Shown piece by piece: positions 55,001-64,000 of a stretch of DNA of 64,000 nucleotides (its first letter is position 1; each line of letters opens with the position of its first letter). Below the pieces are notes generated by a model, which ran no database searches, was not told the DNA's origin, and worked only from the letters and a program-made list of their open reading frames with translations. Both the position numbers and the translations under genes were made by a program. This DNA comes from Tridacna crocea (taxonomy: Eukaryota > Mollusca > Bivalvia > Cardiida > Cardiidae): the NCBI GenBank assembly GCA_943736015.1, contig OX031059.1:47193159-47257158 (forward strand), in the 5' to 3' direction.

Positions 55001-58000
55001 GAACATGGACATTTTTCTCTTGACTTATCTGTTTTAACGGTTTACCACATAACGGGTTTTAACGACCCGTAGAAAGCTTTTAAAAGCATTGCGGAGAGAG
55101 GAGAAAATGCTTGTAACATTCATTTTATCCTTTTCTCACTGTGTTTTGCGCTCTTTCAAAAACAAATTTCAATCTTTGAATCATTTATTTTGTTGTCTAA
55201 ATTTTGTCATTTGGTGACGAGTTTAAATGGATTAGCACATCTGCACATTAGCACAAAGGGTGTGTTCGTAAACTGTTAATTTGATAAGAAGTGTGTTTGA
55301 TTGCAACACAATTTGCCGCTCCAATCAACTTGACCACCCGTTGTCATCAGTATATCATATACTACCGTCAATGATGTTAACAATTTTCTTAATTGACAAC
55401 ACACTAAACGCATTTTATAATCCACCAGACAACCCTTTTCCCCTTAACCTGATATGAAAATTTTTCATTAACTTAAACCTCTCTGTACATTCAGACATTC
55501 TATAAACTTTTCGAAAGGTTTGTAATTCAGTGTTATTTAATTTGATTTGATGCTGAGATGACTTTACTAGCCCAACGAAAGCAATAAGTATCGTTAATTC
55601 TATTATTCTGTGGCAAAACGGAGATTTGTTGATGTTTTTTATATGTTCAAATTTTTGTTTAAATATGTAAATCTGTTACATTGTACGTCGCCCCCGTAAT
55701 TCGCCCTTTTAATACTTCTCCGTATGTAAATTAGTAAGGCATCTTTAAATTTCTTACTGAGAATTTATCATCGATAGAAATATATGATTAAAATACTTTT
55801 TCCGGAATTTTATTGAGAGAAACAGTCATGAAAGCACGATTTAAGTAGCCTATCTGCTAAACTGTATATGTATTGACTACGTTTGTTTGTGAGACCTTGG
55901 CAACAGTAACTAAGGTAGTCGGTTTATCTTTTCGCCACGGATCCATGTATATAACTCAGTGTAAGTTATTAGATTGCCGTACATACTAAACTATAAATTA
56001 CTACCTTCTGCAACTGAAATATCAACAACAATAAAAAAGAAACAGATACAAACAAGATTCATAATCCACATCAGGACAAAAATTCCTCTAGATATTCTAT
56101 AAAATAAGAAAAATGTATAAGATGCATCCAAGCAAAAGTTAATTTTACCAATTCTTTACCAGATGGATAGCACATTGAAAAGAAAAAGTCATTCACAAAA
56201 AGAAATTGGGAAGCAGTACAAAAAAGTCAAAAATAGTCATTCTGTTGTCATGATAGCATTTTTTCCCTGAAGCTAGTACACAACTGCTGCAAAAAATGGG
56301 AAAAAGGCAGAAGTTGCTCATAATGAGCAAGTTTATTTACCTATTTTTTTAAATGCGAAATGGCCCTGGGTTAATCTTTAATTCAAATATTTTATATTTA
56401 AACAGATATTTTCAGTCTCCCACTGTAGTTTGTTCAAAGACTAGAGGAGTTGAAATACCTGGCCAGTCATGTCCTGTGGTTGGTACTTCTACTGCAATGT
56501 CATGCCCTCTAGTATCCAAGGTCAACCATCGATTTACAGGGAACAACAACTCTGTCTTGTCTTTTAAGTTCAGCAAAGTCACCTGTTAATAGGATTTATA
56601 GATTTCTATATTTGTGTTTCCACATTCAACCCAATGATAGAATATCATTGCATTTCTTTTAATACGGACATCCGATTCAAACAAAACACTGAAAATGGAA
56701 TATAAACTGTCACTAGATTTACATTTCCAGAATACCTGACAAACTTTCTGTCAGAGTATAACAACCATCAAATTGGACATTCTATGCCACCTATTATTTA
56801 TCTGCACTATCTGCAAAAGCAACCAAAGATGTGACAACCACTGTAATAGTTACACAGTATTTCGTTCTGCTGAAAGCCATATTTAAGGTCATCCATACCT
56901 TTTCAACTTTCCATGGTTTACCATAATTGTCATGTTCTAAACGTATCTTACGAATCTGTCCAATCATTTCTGGATCTAGTTTTACCTGAAACAAAAAAGA
57001 TTGATAACAGATGATAATAGACTAACAATTGGGTCTAATTTTACCTGAAACAAGAAAGATGTAATAATAAAGTAATAACAGTTAAATTCAGCAACATGTA
57101 AAAACAACAATAAAAAAATCAATGAAGTAAACAATATATTTTTGTCTCAAGCATATCTCATAAGCATTAAGCCACTGCACTTTGTGAAAATCAGATGTAT
57201 TAATGAGAGCACTGCATGGGCAAGTCAACACTTTGTTACGGTTGCTTGATTTCCACTTAAAATTCTATTTAAAAAAAAGTTGCATAGCTGCGTCCAAAAA
57301 TGCTGCCTTTGTTGTATAGGTTACTCTTGATATTAAACTATTTCACTGAAATTGAAGTAAATATCTTCATTATTAAAAGAAATAATTTCTTATCATAAAA
57401 TTAACTTTTTTTTTTTTCACAATGACAACTCGATGATGTTAAGGATACAACAATACTCCAAAATCCTCTTCCAAAAAAGGCAAACAAAAAATGAATCTAT
57501 AATTTGTCATGTTATTGGAGCACTATTGTGTTTAACCGTTTACCACACATTCCCTAGTTTTTATGACTCTGAGATAGATGCCTTTCGAAAACACTGTGGG
57601 AAAAGGAGAAAATGCTGGTAACCAGCATTTTCATTTTCTCCTTTTCCCACAATGCTTTCTACCTGATCCAAAGCAATAAACGTCATTTCAGTTGCATTTA
57701 ATTTGTCATCTGTTAATCCTTTCAATTAGGAACTAAGTTTTTGTCATTTGGTAAAGAGTTAATAGGGTAAGAAAACGGGAAATATTATCTGTGTATATGT
57801 TCTGAATGTTCAAGCAAAAATATAAACACAGGTACATAATTATGTACAATACAAGGATCTTAATGTATTTCATAGTTGTGATAAAATAGTCTACTAAAGT
57901 AAATTTGTCTCTAGGAAGAACTGAGAAAAATACAATCTTACATCAAACTCATCTGTTTTTCCAGTATAAAAGTATCCAGTTCCTGTTGCACCAAGCTCTA

Positions 58001-61000
58001 TAGGCCCTGAGTTATCAGCGTCCCCATATACAGTAAGCGTAACATTGGAGTCTGTGCCACTCTCTGGGTCGGCAGATGTTGTTACATATACCCTCCACTC
58101 ATCACCTGTAGAGATAATTACTTGCAGTATAACATATTACTACCAGCAGATGACTACACCTTGCAGAGGACTAAAACATTCTGACAAAAGGAGAAATTAA
58201 AAGCCTTTTATACAATGACCAAAATATTTTCAGATATATTCTTGCGCCAATATTGGTTAGGCAAATTTTAAATGAATATCTCGAAAGCTGTTTGTAGCTA
58301 ATTTGATTCAGAAGATAATCACTTGTACAGCTGTTATGATCATTACTTTTTAGTAGTTTTATTATAGACATATTACTGTTCAAATACATATACAACCCAT
58401 AACTCCTTTGCAATTGACAGATGGAAGACATCTAAGAAAACAGAAATATTATTTGTTAGAAGCATCACTCTTTTCTCTTAATTGTTTTACATTGTGTTAC
58501 AAGTGTCCTTTACTTTCAATCTCCCCCTCACTCCTATCTAAATCAATTTTTGACATGACTTATAAAAGGTGTTATGGGAGACCACTCCCTCATGCATGGC
58601 TTTGTCCTGATTTAAATACAATACCAAACAACTTCTTTACGGAGATATCTCTTTAGCTCAGTAGCTTTGACATTGGTCTTTAAATCTCTGAAAAACGAGG
58701 ATATTTGTTCCCATGTGTTCGAATCCCACCAGGTGCTGTTTGTAATTCAGCTATGCATTTGGTTCAAATTTTCTTGTTGATAAGAAATGTTATATACAGT
58801 AATGCCTTAAAGCTTTACTAAATAATGCTGTGTAGTTACAAGAAAAAAGTTGATGGAAAGAAAAAATACTGATAGCCTGCTTTTTATCTACTCCCACAAA
58901 CTGACCTTCATTTTCAAAGCAAAATCCAATCATTTGAGTAACAGTGATATTGTTTGCAAAGACTTTCAATATGGACAGGTATAAGGGTTTTTTCTTCTAG
59001 CATTGAACTTGAGGAAATGAAATGGTAGCATGAAATCCTGAGTGTACCTGTGTAGAGTACAGAATCATTCACTTCTTGTGGGATAGCCTCTGTTTTTGGC
59101 TTTTCTTCTTCTTGAGGGATTTCTTCTCCTTGAGAAACTATGCCCTCCACAATAGGTACTGGAGTTTTATCTACAATGTCTGTCAATGGGAAGACAATGT
59201 CTTCCTTTCCACTCTCCAATCCTTCATTCAAACATTTACCACAGTCAAACACATATGATGTTGTTTCAGCTTCTGTCTCCATGACAACCACTTTCTCTAC
59301 CAGCCAATCAGAACCGGTATGACTAACCTTGACCTTGATAAGCTGGCCAAGGTCAACTGCTGGTATTTTAAAGATGTCTTTCTGCAAGGCAATAGAGCTA
59401 AAAAATGAGGCACTTTTGACAAGTTAAGTCTATATGCTCCTATTACTAATTACCTACTAATACATTTTCTGGAAACTTAATTGATTAAGTGCAGAGATTT
59501 TCATATTTCAATCTACTCACTACTTCTTTATTGTGCGCTAAATGACCATAATGTCAGTGCACTACAAAACACCATACGTTCATTCACTCACTCATTCATT
59601 CATTCATGATCTAGTTGATGTTGGACAAAAATGATTATTATGTATTCATTCTAAAGTGATGACTTGCTTGGTATAACGTTTTACAGTAATGTACTAAACC
59701 CTTTTTTGCCAAAGCAAGACTTATATGAAAGAATCATGGCAAAAAGAGAACTTGACAATTTTAAATAATTTCTCCTTGTGTTACAGCATATTTGAAATTG
59801 TTTGTTTGAAAGGGAAAAAAGTAATCTGAAGGAGATATAGAATGAATGGAAGGATTTCAAAGAATACTTCTGTTTACCCCTCTTATTGCAAATCTGTTTT
59901 CAGTGTTAACAGGTGTTAGAAGTCTGCGAGGTCCTGTATCTCCTCTCTCCCCAAATATCTGTAATGTAACCATGGAATCTTCTCCCCTATTGGATGTATG
60001 GCCTGTATAAACCTCAATATGATACTGGAAGACTGTAACAAACCAAAGATTTTTATCAAAACCATATTACTACTAGTCTATTTTAATGATAGAAAAGATA
60101 CACAAACAAGGATAGGCAAAGTCTACTTCAGCCAAAAGTAAAACAAAATCTTTTTACTGTTTGCTTTAGCAAGAACTTATGAAGTATGAAATTAGACATG
60201 TAGCTTCATGTTTCCCTTAAAGTGATAAAAAATATCTCATATTTATCTATGCATATATCTGCCACATGATACAAGATAGTTATCATGATCACAATAAATT
60301 AAAGTTTTCATTTAGTATGAATGTGAAAAGTTTCCTGAAAAAAAAATCATGGTTACCAGCTTTTCTCCTTTTCCCACAATGTTTTCAATGGATTTCTTTC
60401 TCAGGGACATCAAAAGTTGGGATTGTGTGGTAAAGGGTTAAACAACATTTCAAAAAATAAAAAGTATCTTTGCACAAAAAGTGTTGTCATTAAAAAGATT
60501 GTTAGTTTTAAGTTACACTGATAGCTCCAAGCTCATTTGATCTACATATAGGTACCTGTGAGAGTGATGTCAGCAGCCTTGACAGGCAATTCTCTCCAGA
60601 AATCATTGTGTCTATCTGTTTCAATGAAAACACCTGCTTCAAAATCATACTCTTCTTCTGTAGCACTGTTCTTTAATTTCAGCTGTAATATAGAGACAGT
60701 GACTAAAATGATTAGTTCCTTAACATCGCTTACTAACCACATAGTTTGGCTACTTAACCAATCTTACAGGGCTTACTAATTAGAACAACAAATATTTGTG
60801 ATACAGACACAAAGAAATCCATCCATACCACTTTTATAGACAATAAAATCCATATCAAGATTTTTTTTTGACATTTTTTGAAGACTATGTATCCAAACCT
60901 GGGGTAAACGATTTATTTCTGTTTAAGACTAAAGCCCACACTACAAGGTCAGTGAAAGTACATGGCTTATTAATTGGAACAACTAATTTATGTGACATAG

Positions 61001-62417
61001 ACACAAACAAATTCATCTATAACACTTTTTTAGACAATATAAAATACTTATAAAGAATAGTTTTTTGACATTTTATGAAGACTATGTATACAAATCTGTG
61101 GTCAACAAATTAACTCTGTTTAAAACTAAAGCCCACACTACAAAGTCAGTGGAAGTACATTTAGAGCTTTAATGTCAGGATTCTTGGTGAAGAAATAACT
61201 GTTTGAATGCATCATATGTTTGTCTTTCAGTTGTTGTACACAGCAAGTTCTTCAACAATGATTTGTGCATGTATTCATGAACAACATCCAACTTATGTTT
61301 ACTACTTTTTTATTTTACAAAGATGTTTTCATCTGCTCTAAATCTTATTCAAGAACTTTGCACTAACATGCTGGTTTCTAATCTTTTGCTATGATGACTC
61401 ACATTTTCAACAAATAGTTTCGGAGAAATACCATCTGTGTACCAAGATTCTTCCTGTCCAGCACTGTGGAAACCAAGTCTGACCTTGTACAGATCCCCTA
61501 TGTTTTCCTGAACTCTAACCTAAAAATGATTATGGTGTATAAAACAGAAACAAAAATTGTTGTTGTCCATATTCAGTTCATGCCTAAATATTCTGAACTA
61601 ATTTGGAGAAACATTTTGAAAATGATCTAGGCACATGCTTTTCTTGAGTATCCTAAAAGCTGGATGATAGGTAAACCTGTTTCTATTGATCCCATGTTTT
61701 ATAAAGTCTGCAAAAAGTGGAATTCTGGAAACATTTTTTTCATTCTAACAATGTTTTCTAGCCTTTAATATCAGACTCTGTGGAAAAAAAATCCATCACT
61801 TTATGAGCTAACTTGGATTACCTAGAAAGAGTGGTTAATGCAGTTAAATGCATGCATAGGAAAGAATCATTACATTTGAAAAAAGAAAAGAGAACAGGAT
61901 TCTGAGTTTAAAGAAATACCTAATAATTTGAATCATTGTATGTATTAATTTACTTTTCAGTTATAATCACTTTCAACTTGGCCCTTAACCTCTGGCCTCT
62001 GGTTTCTGAATTCAGTCAAACTGACAGCATTTGCAAATAACAAATTAGATGTACCGGTAGTTGTAAAAAAAAATCTGTTTCAAAGAGTAGAAAACAATCC
62101 GAGAAAATGAGAAAAAAATGGAACATTTTCTCCTTTTCTATCAAAGTTTTCAAAGTGCTTTTTCCGCCAAGTTGTACAATCAAGTAATTGACAGGTAATT
62201 GGTTGATAATGTTTTCATGCCGACAAAAAGCAGTTCTTATAGCCTATGTAGCATGTTACCTGCAGCATGTTTCCCTCCTCTCCATCAAATTTAAATCCTT
62301 CAGTATCACCTATAACTACAGGACCACTGTAACCTTGGTTACCATACAAGTGTAACTCTACTGGACAGTTACAATTATCTTCATCTTTTATCATACAGCT
62401 CACTGTCCATAGGTCAC
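42379..62417 (-). CDS. PLAT-repeat protein, LOXHD1-like, 3' eleven coding exons (5' end outside window)
   Basis: Exons, minus strand: 62260-62417, 61403-61519, 60556-60682, 59878-60032, 59048-59381, 57942-58105, 56899-56985, 56459-56582, 45854-46011, 45375-45532, 42379-43090. All ten junctions are GT-AG and phase-consistent, giving 763 codons plus stop; the first codon is split, so the gene continues beyond 64000. There are four PLAT/LH2 units, each a first half such as WTVSCMIKDEDNCNCPVELH, a second half such as VRVQENIGDLYKVRLGFHSA, and a linker with FPVNRWLTLD or CEKWLHDEKDDG. PLAT repeats with RWL linkers are the LOXHD1 plan (15 PLAT units in vertebrates, stereocilia). The last 200 residues are Glu/Asp/Asn/Lys-rich with no PLAT fold. 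Function in molluscs is unknown; polycystin- or lipoxygenase-type proteins are less likely because only PLAT repeats are seen. Confidence 0.92.
43149..44420 (+). repeat. 1.27-kb repeat with five 165-bp modules and terminal hairpin
   Basis: Head aagagggccaagatggccct, ggatcgctcacctg. Five modules marked by gtgcaag(t/a)agcccccatt at about 43358, 43523, 43686, 43851 and 44017 (period 163-166). Then ggttgccatggcaacc near 44185, an ACGACGGACG tract at 44325-44362, the hairpin gagcacgttgtgctc, and aggtgagctaataaaa. Non-coding; it lies in the last intron of the PLAT gene. Confidence 0.85.
44930..45130. repeat. Degenerate MITE family A remnant
   Basis: taactcttccagatgaccaa, attgaaagcatatgcaaatt and gtttgaaaacattaaagctc follow the family A order with heavy divergence. 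Confidence 0.35.
45375..45532 (-). CDS. PLAT gene exon: second half of PLAT unit 4
   Basis: VDTFLVQAVDLGRPTEVLIG, HNGQGPGSGWYLKSVLVKES and MDTLETYIFTCEK. DLG...I.HN....GW.L..V is the second half of the PLAT fold, with the surface Trp. Donor GTACGC; exits in phase 2. Confidence 0.9.
45735..45770. repeat. Short perfect-looking hairpin (MITE remnant)
   Basis: gagccaagctaagaaaatgc mirrored by gcattttctcagcatggctc around a cgca centre (about 45721-45767). It probably derives from a family A palindrome. Confidence 0.45.
45854..46011 (-). CDS. PLAT gene exon: first half of PLAT unit 4
   Basis: VRDYVVRTVTGDGFGSGTDA, AVYINIIGTLGDSGKRYLTY and NLEETDNKFESGQ. Y.V...TG....GTDA.V.I.I.G..G is the PLAT opening. 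Preceded by a 10.4-kb intron. Confidence 0.92.
46078..46240 (-). repeat. Degenerate MITE family A copy
   Basis: aatcccatgttttaatgatt, gaagaagacttgaaaatatt and gtattttctccttttttcac in reverse family order. Abuts the next copy. Confidence 0.5.
46330..47776 (+). mobile_element. Tc1/mariner-superfamily DDE transposon remnant (DD41D-like)
   Basis: Ends gggcgattcataatatct and the complement of tggtgattcatgatatct are imperfect inverted repeats of about 20 bp. About 1.45 kb, in the PLAT gene's 10.4-kb intron. The exact target duplication is not resolved. Confidence 0.7.
46595..47640 (+). pseudogene. DDE transposase pseudogene
   Basis: Blocks in order on the plus strand: MRRRYPNDTEIRKLC with a 33-nt in-frame duplication (YPNDTEIRKLC twice), VKHIIDETPEKSLCQVV, HDGKITVWVALSSADMIGLF, MWFQQDGVTPQTAKYELSWL, PPHSPDLNPLDFFL. 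Forty-one residues separate Asp of QQDG from Asp of PLDFFL. Inactivated: several frame changes, and a TGA directly after DFFL where a Trp is expected. Confidence 0.8.
48050..48165. repeat. Fragment with catagctccatg short inverted repeat
   Basis: tttttttttcatagctccat gaaaaaaaaaaaaa forms a short A/T-armed hairpin (about 48122-48155). The tcctgtgcaggctga-like phrase lies at 47940-47965. Confidence 0.35.
48622..48764. repeat. Foldback element with about 35-bp arms
   Basis: gaagagaatttttttttgtt ttcatggaggta pairs with tacctccatgaaaacaaaga aaagaatctcttc, and an inner pair aatcacac / gtgtgatt lies near the loop. Intron of the PLAT gene. Confidence 0.7.
48817..49045 (+). repeat. MITE family A copy, best-preserved palindrome
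   Basis: From ttaaaccattaccacacgag to tgtgtggtaatgggttaa. The palindrome at 48924-48990 has two perfectly complementary 33-nt arms around a single T. The most intact reference copy in the window. Confidence 0.9.
50034..53841 (+). repeat. MITE family A copy split by a 3.58-kb TIR element
   Basis: Left half 50034-50146 (ttaacccattaccaaacgac to gggtagaaaac); right half 53726-53841 (aatgtgggaaaaggagaaaa to tgtgtggtaatgggttaa). Joined, they give one normal-length copy. Confidence 0.9.
50147..53725. mobile_element. 3.58-kb TIR element of unknown superfamily
   Basis: Left end catagccaactttcgcggac and right end the complement of catagccaactttcacggac: about 23 bp inverted with one mismatch, continuing as atg. 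The empty site is known from the surrounding MITE; no clear target duplication. No transposase ORF. Inside are MITE A remnants (51040-51230, 52540-52700, 52800-52985) and a family C-like hairpin (53090-53155). Weak further similarity includes atcgat-rich subterminal sequence at both ends. Confidence 0.75.
53845..55030. other. PLAT gene intron, nothing recognised
   Basis: AT-rich; no coding exon with PLAT character on the minus strand and no repeat family assigned. The 68-residue minus ORF at 54763-54969 lacks splice context. Confidence 0.4.
55034..55226 (-). repeat. MITE family A copy, diverged
   Basis: From ttaacggtttaccacataac to tcatttggtgacgagtttaa, with an imperfect palindrome (gagaaaatgcttgtaacatt). 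Confidence 0.6.
55230..56440. other. PLAT gene intron, nothing recognised
   Basis: No ORF of coding character. A degraded TTAA-MITE-like scrap may sit near 56300-56345 (gaaaaaggcagaagttgctc, ataatgagcaagtt). Confidence 0.35.
56459..56582 (-). CDS. PLAT gene exon: RWL linker after unit 3
   Basis: VTLLNLKDKTELLFPVNRWL, TLDTRGHDIAVEVPTTGHDW, PG. FPVNRWL is the linker signature of LOXHD1-type proteins. Enters in phase 0, exits in phase 1. Confidence 0.9.
56899..56985 (-). CDS. PLAT gene exon: second half of PLAT unit 3
   Basis: VKLDPEMIGQIRKIRLEHDN and YGKPWKVEK, 29 codons, phase 0 to 0. I.KIRLEHDN.G..W.VEKV is a textbook PLAT second half. Confidence 0.92.
57532..57762 (-). repeat. MITE family A copy
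   Basis: From ttaaccgtttaccacacatt to gtcatttggtaaagagttaa. The palindrome has a small duplication in its right arm (cattttcattttctcctttt). Confidence 0.85.
57942..58105 (-). CDS. PLAT gene exon: first half of PLAT unit 3
   Basis: GDEWRVYVTTSADPESGTDS, NVTLTVYGDADNSGPIELGA and TGTGYFYTGKTDEFD. WRVYV.T....SGTDSNV.L.VYGD is the PLAT opening; F..GKTDEF is the mid-domain motif. Confidence 0.93.
58640..58740 (+). repeat. tRNA-related SINE head
   Basis: ctctttagctcagtagcttt (A box) and tgtgttcgaatcccaccagg (B box) about 55 nt apart. The insert between arms is too long and the acceptor stem does not pair, so a SINE or tRNA pseudogene is more likely than a tRNA gene. Confidence 0.5.
59048..59381 (-). 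CDS. PLAT gene exon: second half of unit 2 plus acidic insert
   Basis: KDIFKIPAVDLGQLIKVKVS, HTGSDWLVEKVVVMETEAET and TSYVFDCGKCLNEGLESGKE, then a Pro/Glu-rich insert (GEEIPQEEEKPKTEAIPQEV) and VLYTG. Here the second half and linker are one exon, unlike unit 3, where they are two; RWL is replaced by GKCL. Confidence 0.92.
59578..59610. repeat. (CATT)n microsatellite
   Basis: Imperfect cattcactcactcattcatt followed by cattcatg, in a PLAT gene intron. Confidence 0.8.
59878..60032 (-). CDS. PLAT gene exon: first half of PLAT unit 2
   Basis: VFQYHIEVYTGHTSNRGEDS, MVTLQIFGERGDTGPRRLLT, PVNTENRFAIRG. Y.IEVYTG......DS.V.LQIFGERGDTG.R is typical PLAT. Phase 1 to 0. Confidence 0.93.
60335..60442 (+). 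repeat. MITE family A, right half
   Basis: atggttaccagcttttctcc, ttttcccacaatgttttcaa to tgtgtggtaaagggttaa. The left half is lost. Confidence 0.7.
60556..60682 (-). CDS. PLAT gene exon: linker between units 1 and 2
   Basis: LKLKNSATEEEYDFEAGVFI, ETDRHNDFWRELPVKAADIT, LTG. DFWRELP matches the end of LOXHD1-type linkers. Phase 0 to 1. Confidence 0.9.
60768..61160. repeat. Tandem duplication with 197-bp period
   Basis: Two units share gaagactatgta, actaaagcccacactacaa and agtacat, the landmarks lying 197 bp apart (for example 60957 and 61154). PLAT gene intron. Confidence 0.8.
61403..61519 (-). CDS. PLAT gene exon: second half of PLAT unit 1
   Basis: VRVQENIGDLYKVRLGFHSA and GQEESWYTDGISPKLFVEN, 39 codons, phase 0 to 0. 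DLYKVRLGFHSAG..ESWY is the PLAT second half. Confidence 0.93.
61985..62195 (+). repeat. Degenerate MITE family A copy
   Basis: cagcatttgcaaataacaaa, agtagaaaacaatccgagaa and acattttctccttttctatc in family order; termini eroded. It ends about 65 bp from the next PLAT exon. Confidence 0.5.
62260..62417 (-). CDS. PLAT gene exon: first half of PLAT unit 1 (first exon in window)
   Basis: DLWTVSCMIKDEDNCNCPVE, LHLYGNQGYSGPVVIGDTEG, FKFDGEEGNMLQ. The first codon is split, so a further exon must lie upstream, beyond 64000 or unrecognised in 62418-64000. Confidence 0.92.
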
Positions 62418-62819
62418 CTGTTTAAGTAAATCACAATGTAAGTCTGGAGATAAGCATACATCTATGTAGAACATTTTTTAATTTGTGCACCATACAACCT
62501 TTTTTAAACATAATAGACAAAGAAAAACTTTGTCAGTAACCCGAAGTTCATCCTCTTATCACAATGTTTCATATGTATTTGTCAAAGAAACATTTTACCC
62601 TGATTATCCATATTTAGAATAATTCAAAATTTGTCCTATATAAATTTGTTATTGAAGGACACAGGTTAATTCTAATTTCAATAATAAAGTATATATTTGA
62701 ATTCCTTGCTGTAGCATTTACACCAAATACAGCTGTGTAAACTTCACTTACATAAATGAAATTAAAATCAGTACCAAGTATGGCCACCTTTTAAAGCAAC
62801 AGCTCCTTAACATTTAACA

Positions 62820-63040
62820 TTTGTCAGTAAAATGGGTTAAAATCTAGAACACCTTCAGATACCCAAATTTTAAGAGTCACATGCACAACAACACATCATA
62901 GAGATTCATTGTGGTATGTTTGAACTTATCCCAATGAAAACTGTAGGAGGAGTTGTGAATGCAAGAAACTGCCAACAGATGGACAGACGGACGAACAGGC
63001 AACCGGGGCCATAACATAATACAACCCTTAGGGCATTTAA
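62820..63040 (+). repeat. Dispersed repeat, copy 2 (pair at 20088) with GGAC tract
   Basis: Matches 20088-20285 over most of its length, then gatggacagacggacgaaca and accctt/agggc before atttaaaaag, placing it in the GGAC-tract group. Confidence 0.7.
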
Positions 63041-63232
63041 AAAGCAATGAGAAAATTGTTTGAAATTCTATAAAACACAACTTTCTAAACATTTATTCCT
63101 GCAGTATACAGGAATAACATTATTGATGTTTTTAAAATTGCAAAAGCATGAAAAAAATAATGAATTCATTAATGAGCTCTGCAAAGAATAAAACAATCAC
63201 AGCATCACTTCACATAATATTTTACTTCAACC

Positions 63233-63461
63233 TTAACTGTTTACCCGATGACACAATTTTAGCCTGGTCTAAATTGAAAATATTTGCAGACAACAATTTG
63301 AATGTGACTCGAATTGTGCAGTTTTTCTTTAATAGGGTTGAAAACATTGCTGGAATAGGAGAAAATGCCATCCACTAGCATTTTGTCCTTTTCCCGTAAC
63401 ATTTTCAAAAGGCTTCTTTCCAAGGGTTGTCAAAAGTTGGCATGGAGAATTAAATGGTTAA
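63233..63461 (+). repeat. MITE family A copy
   Basis: From ttaactgtttacccgatgac to aattaaatggttaa, with a weakened palindrome (gagaaaatgccatccactag). Further degraded family A sequence lies at 63585-63760. Confidence 0.7.
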
Positions 63462-64000
63462 ACTTCATATGGGAATAGTTAATTTTTGTTTGTCTCTATT
63501 TGCAAGTGTTCAAACAAAAGAAAAGAAAAGTAGAAGCCAGAAATCAACTTTATGATACACATAAAGTGTCTACCATACAAAAATTTTTAAAATGATCCAT
63601 ACTGAAAGTATTCGCAAATGGCATGGTAAATGAGATAATAATGAGATCTATCAGTGAAATGATAAAAAAAAAAAATGCAGGAAAAGTAGAAACTGATATT
63701 TCACAAGCTCTCTTTCTCAGGGTCATTAATAATGGAATTGTGTGGAAAAGGTCAAATAGTAATATTGAGTATTATACAAGCATTATGTAGGCCCTTAAAA
63801 ACCATTACAAGTTTGAATTATGAACAGTTCACAAGAAAAATTTTCACACATAATGAAGAAAAGAAAAAAAAAAGAAAGAACAAATATGGAAAAAGAATAT
63901 GGCAAAAGAGCAATGCTTGATATAAGCATTTACCACAGCATTTTCCTAAGCTTACAGCTGCAGGGGAAGATAGTAAGATGATTGTATCCTCTTGAATTTA

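Noticed and set aside
62418..64000. Search for the next upstream PLAT exon
   Set aside because: No minus-strand segment with PLAT or linker motifs and fitting phase 1 donor was found; the exon is probably beyond the window.

Overview
This is a window of a metazoan nuclear genome, almost certainly a bivalve mollusc. It is AT-rich, its genes have short exons and GT-AG introns, and it holds no operons or bacterial signals. The bivalve call rests on the repeats: GGAC-rich tracts ending in GC hairpins, a 'ggccctggatcgctcacctg' head motif, tRNA-derived SINEs and TTAA-flanked palindromic MITEs. The species cannot be named from the sequence alone.

Three protein-coding genes can be built exon by exon with all splice phases agreeing. 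(1) STK11/LKB1, minus strand, 27271 to 7779: nine coding exons, 448 residues, complete, with the full kinase core, the C-terminal flanking tail and a terminal Cys box. (2) An unrecognised secreted-protein gene, plus strand, 30711 to 36164: three coding exons, 296 residues, with a signal peptide. (3) The 3' part of a PLAT-repeat gene of the LOXHD1 type, minus strand, 62417 to 42379: eleven coding exons giving 763 residues, with four PLAT units, RWL-type linkers and a long acidic tail. Its 5' part lies beyond 64000. STK11 and the secreted gene are divergent, with 3.4 kb between their start codons.

Most of the rest is mobile-element sequence, much of it nested. A family of about 210-230 bp TTAA/CCC-ended (piggyBac-type) palindromic MITEs occurs about thirty times and serves as a landmark for later insertions. 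A DD41D-like Tc1/mariner relative (46.3-47.8 kb) and a 3.58-kb TIR element (50.1-53.7 kb) each split one copy. STK11 intron 1 holds a three-layer nest: a Mutator-like element with a 9-bp target duplication, containing a TTAA MITE and a second copy of itself. STK11 intron 3 holds a 1.3-kb mariner split by a 1.16-kb hAT-type element. A 5'-truncated LINE with a 12-bp target duplication sits just behind the poly(A) signal of the secreted gene. Several larger repeats (0.3-0.7, 14.1-14.6, 20.1-20.5, 22.0-23.2, 31.2-32.9, 43.1-44.4 and 62.8-63.0 kb) share one plan: tandem modules of about 90-165 bp, a GGAC-rich tract, a terminal hairpin and a short A run.

1-7.7 kb: repeats and unannotated sequence 3' of STK11. 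7.8-27.3 kb: STK11. 27.3-30.7 kb: divergent intergenic region. 30.7-36.2 kb: secreted-protein gene. 36.3-42.4 kb: LINE, SINEs and MITEs. 42.4-64 kb: PLAT gene and its repeat-filled introns. The three genes show no functional link; this is ordinary eukaryotic gene order, not a cluster.
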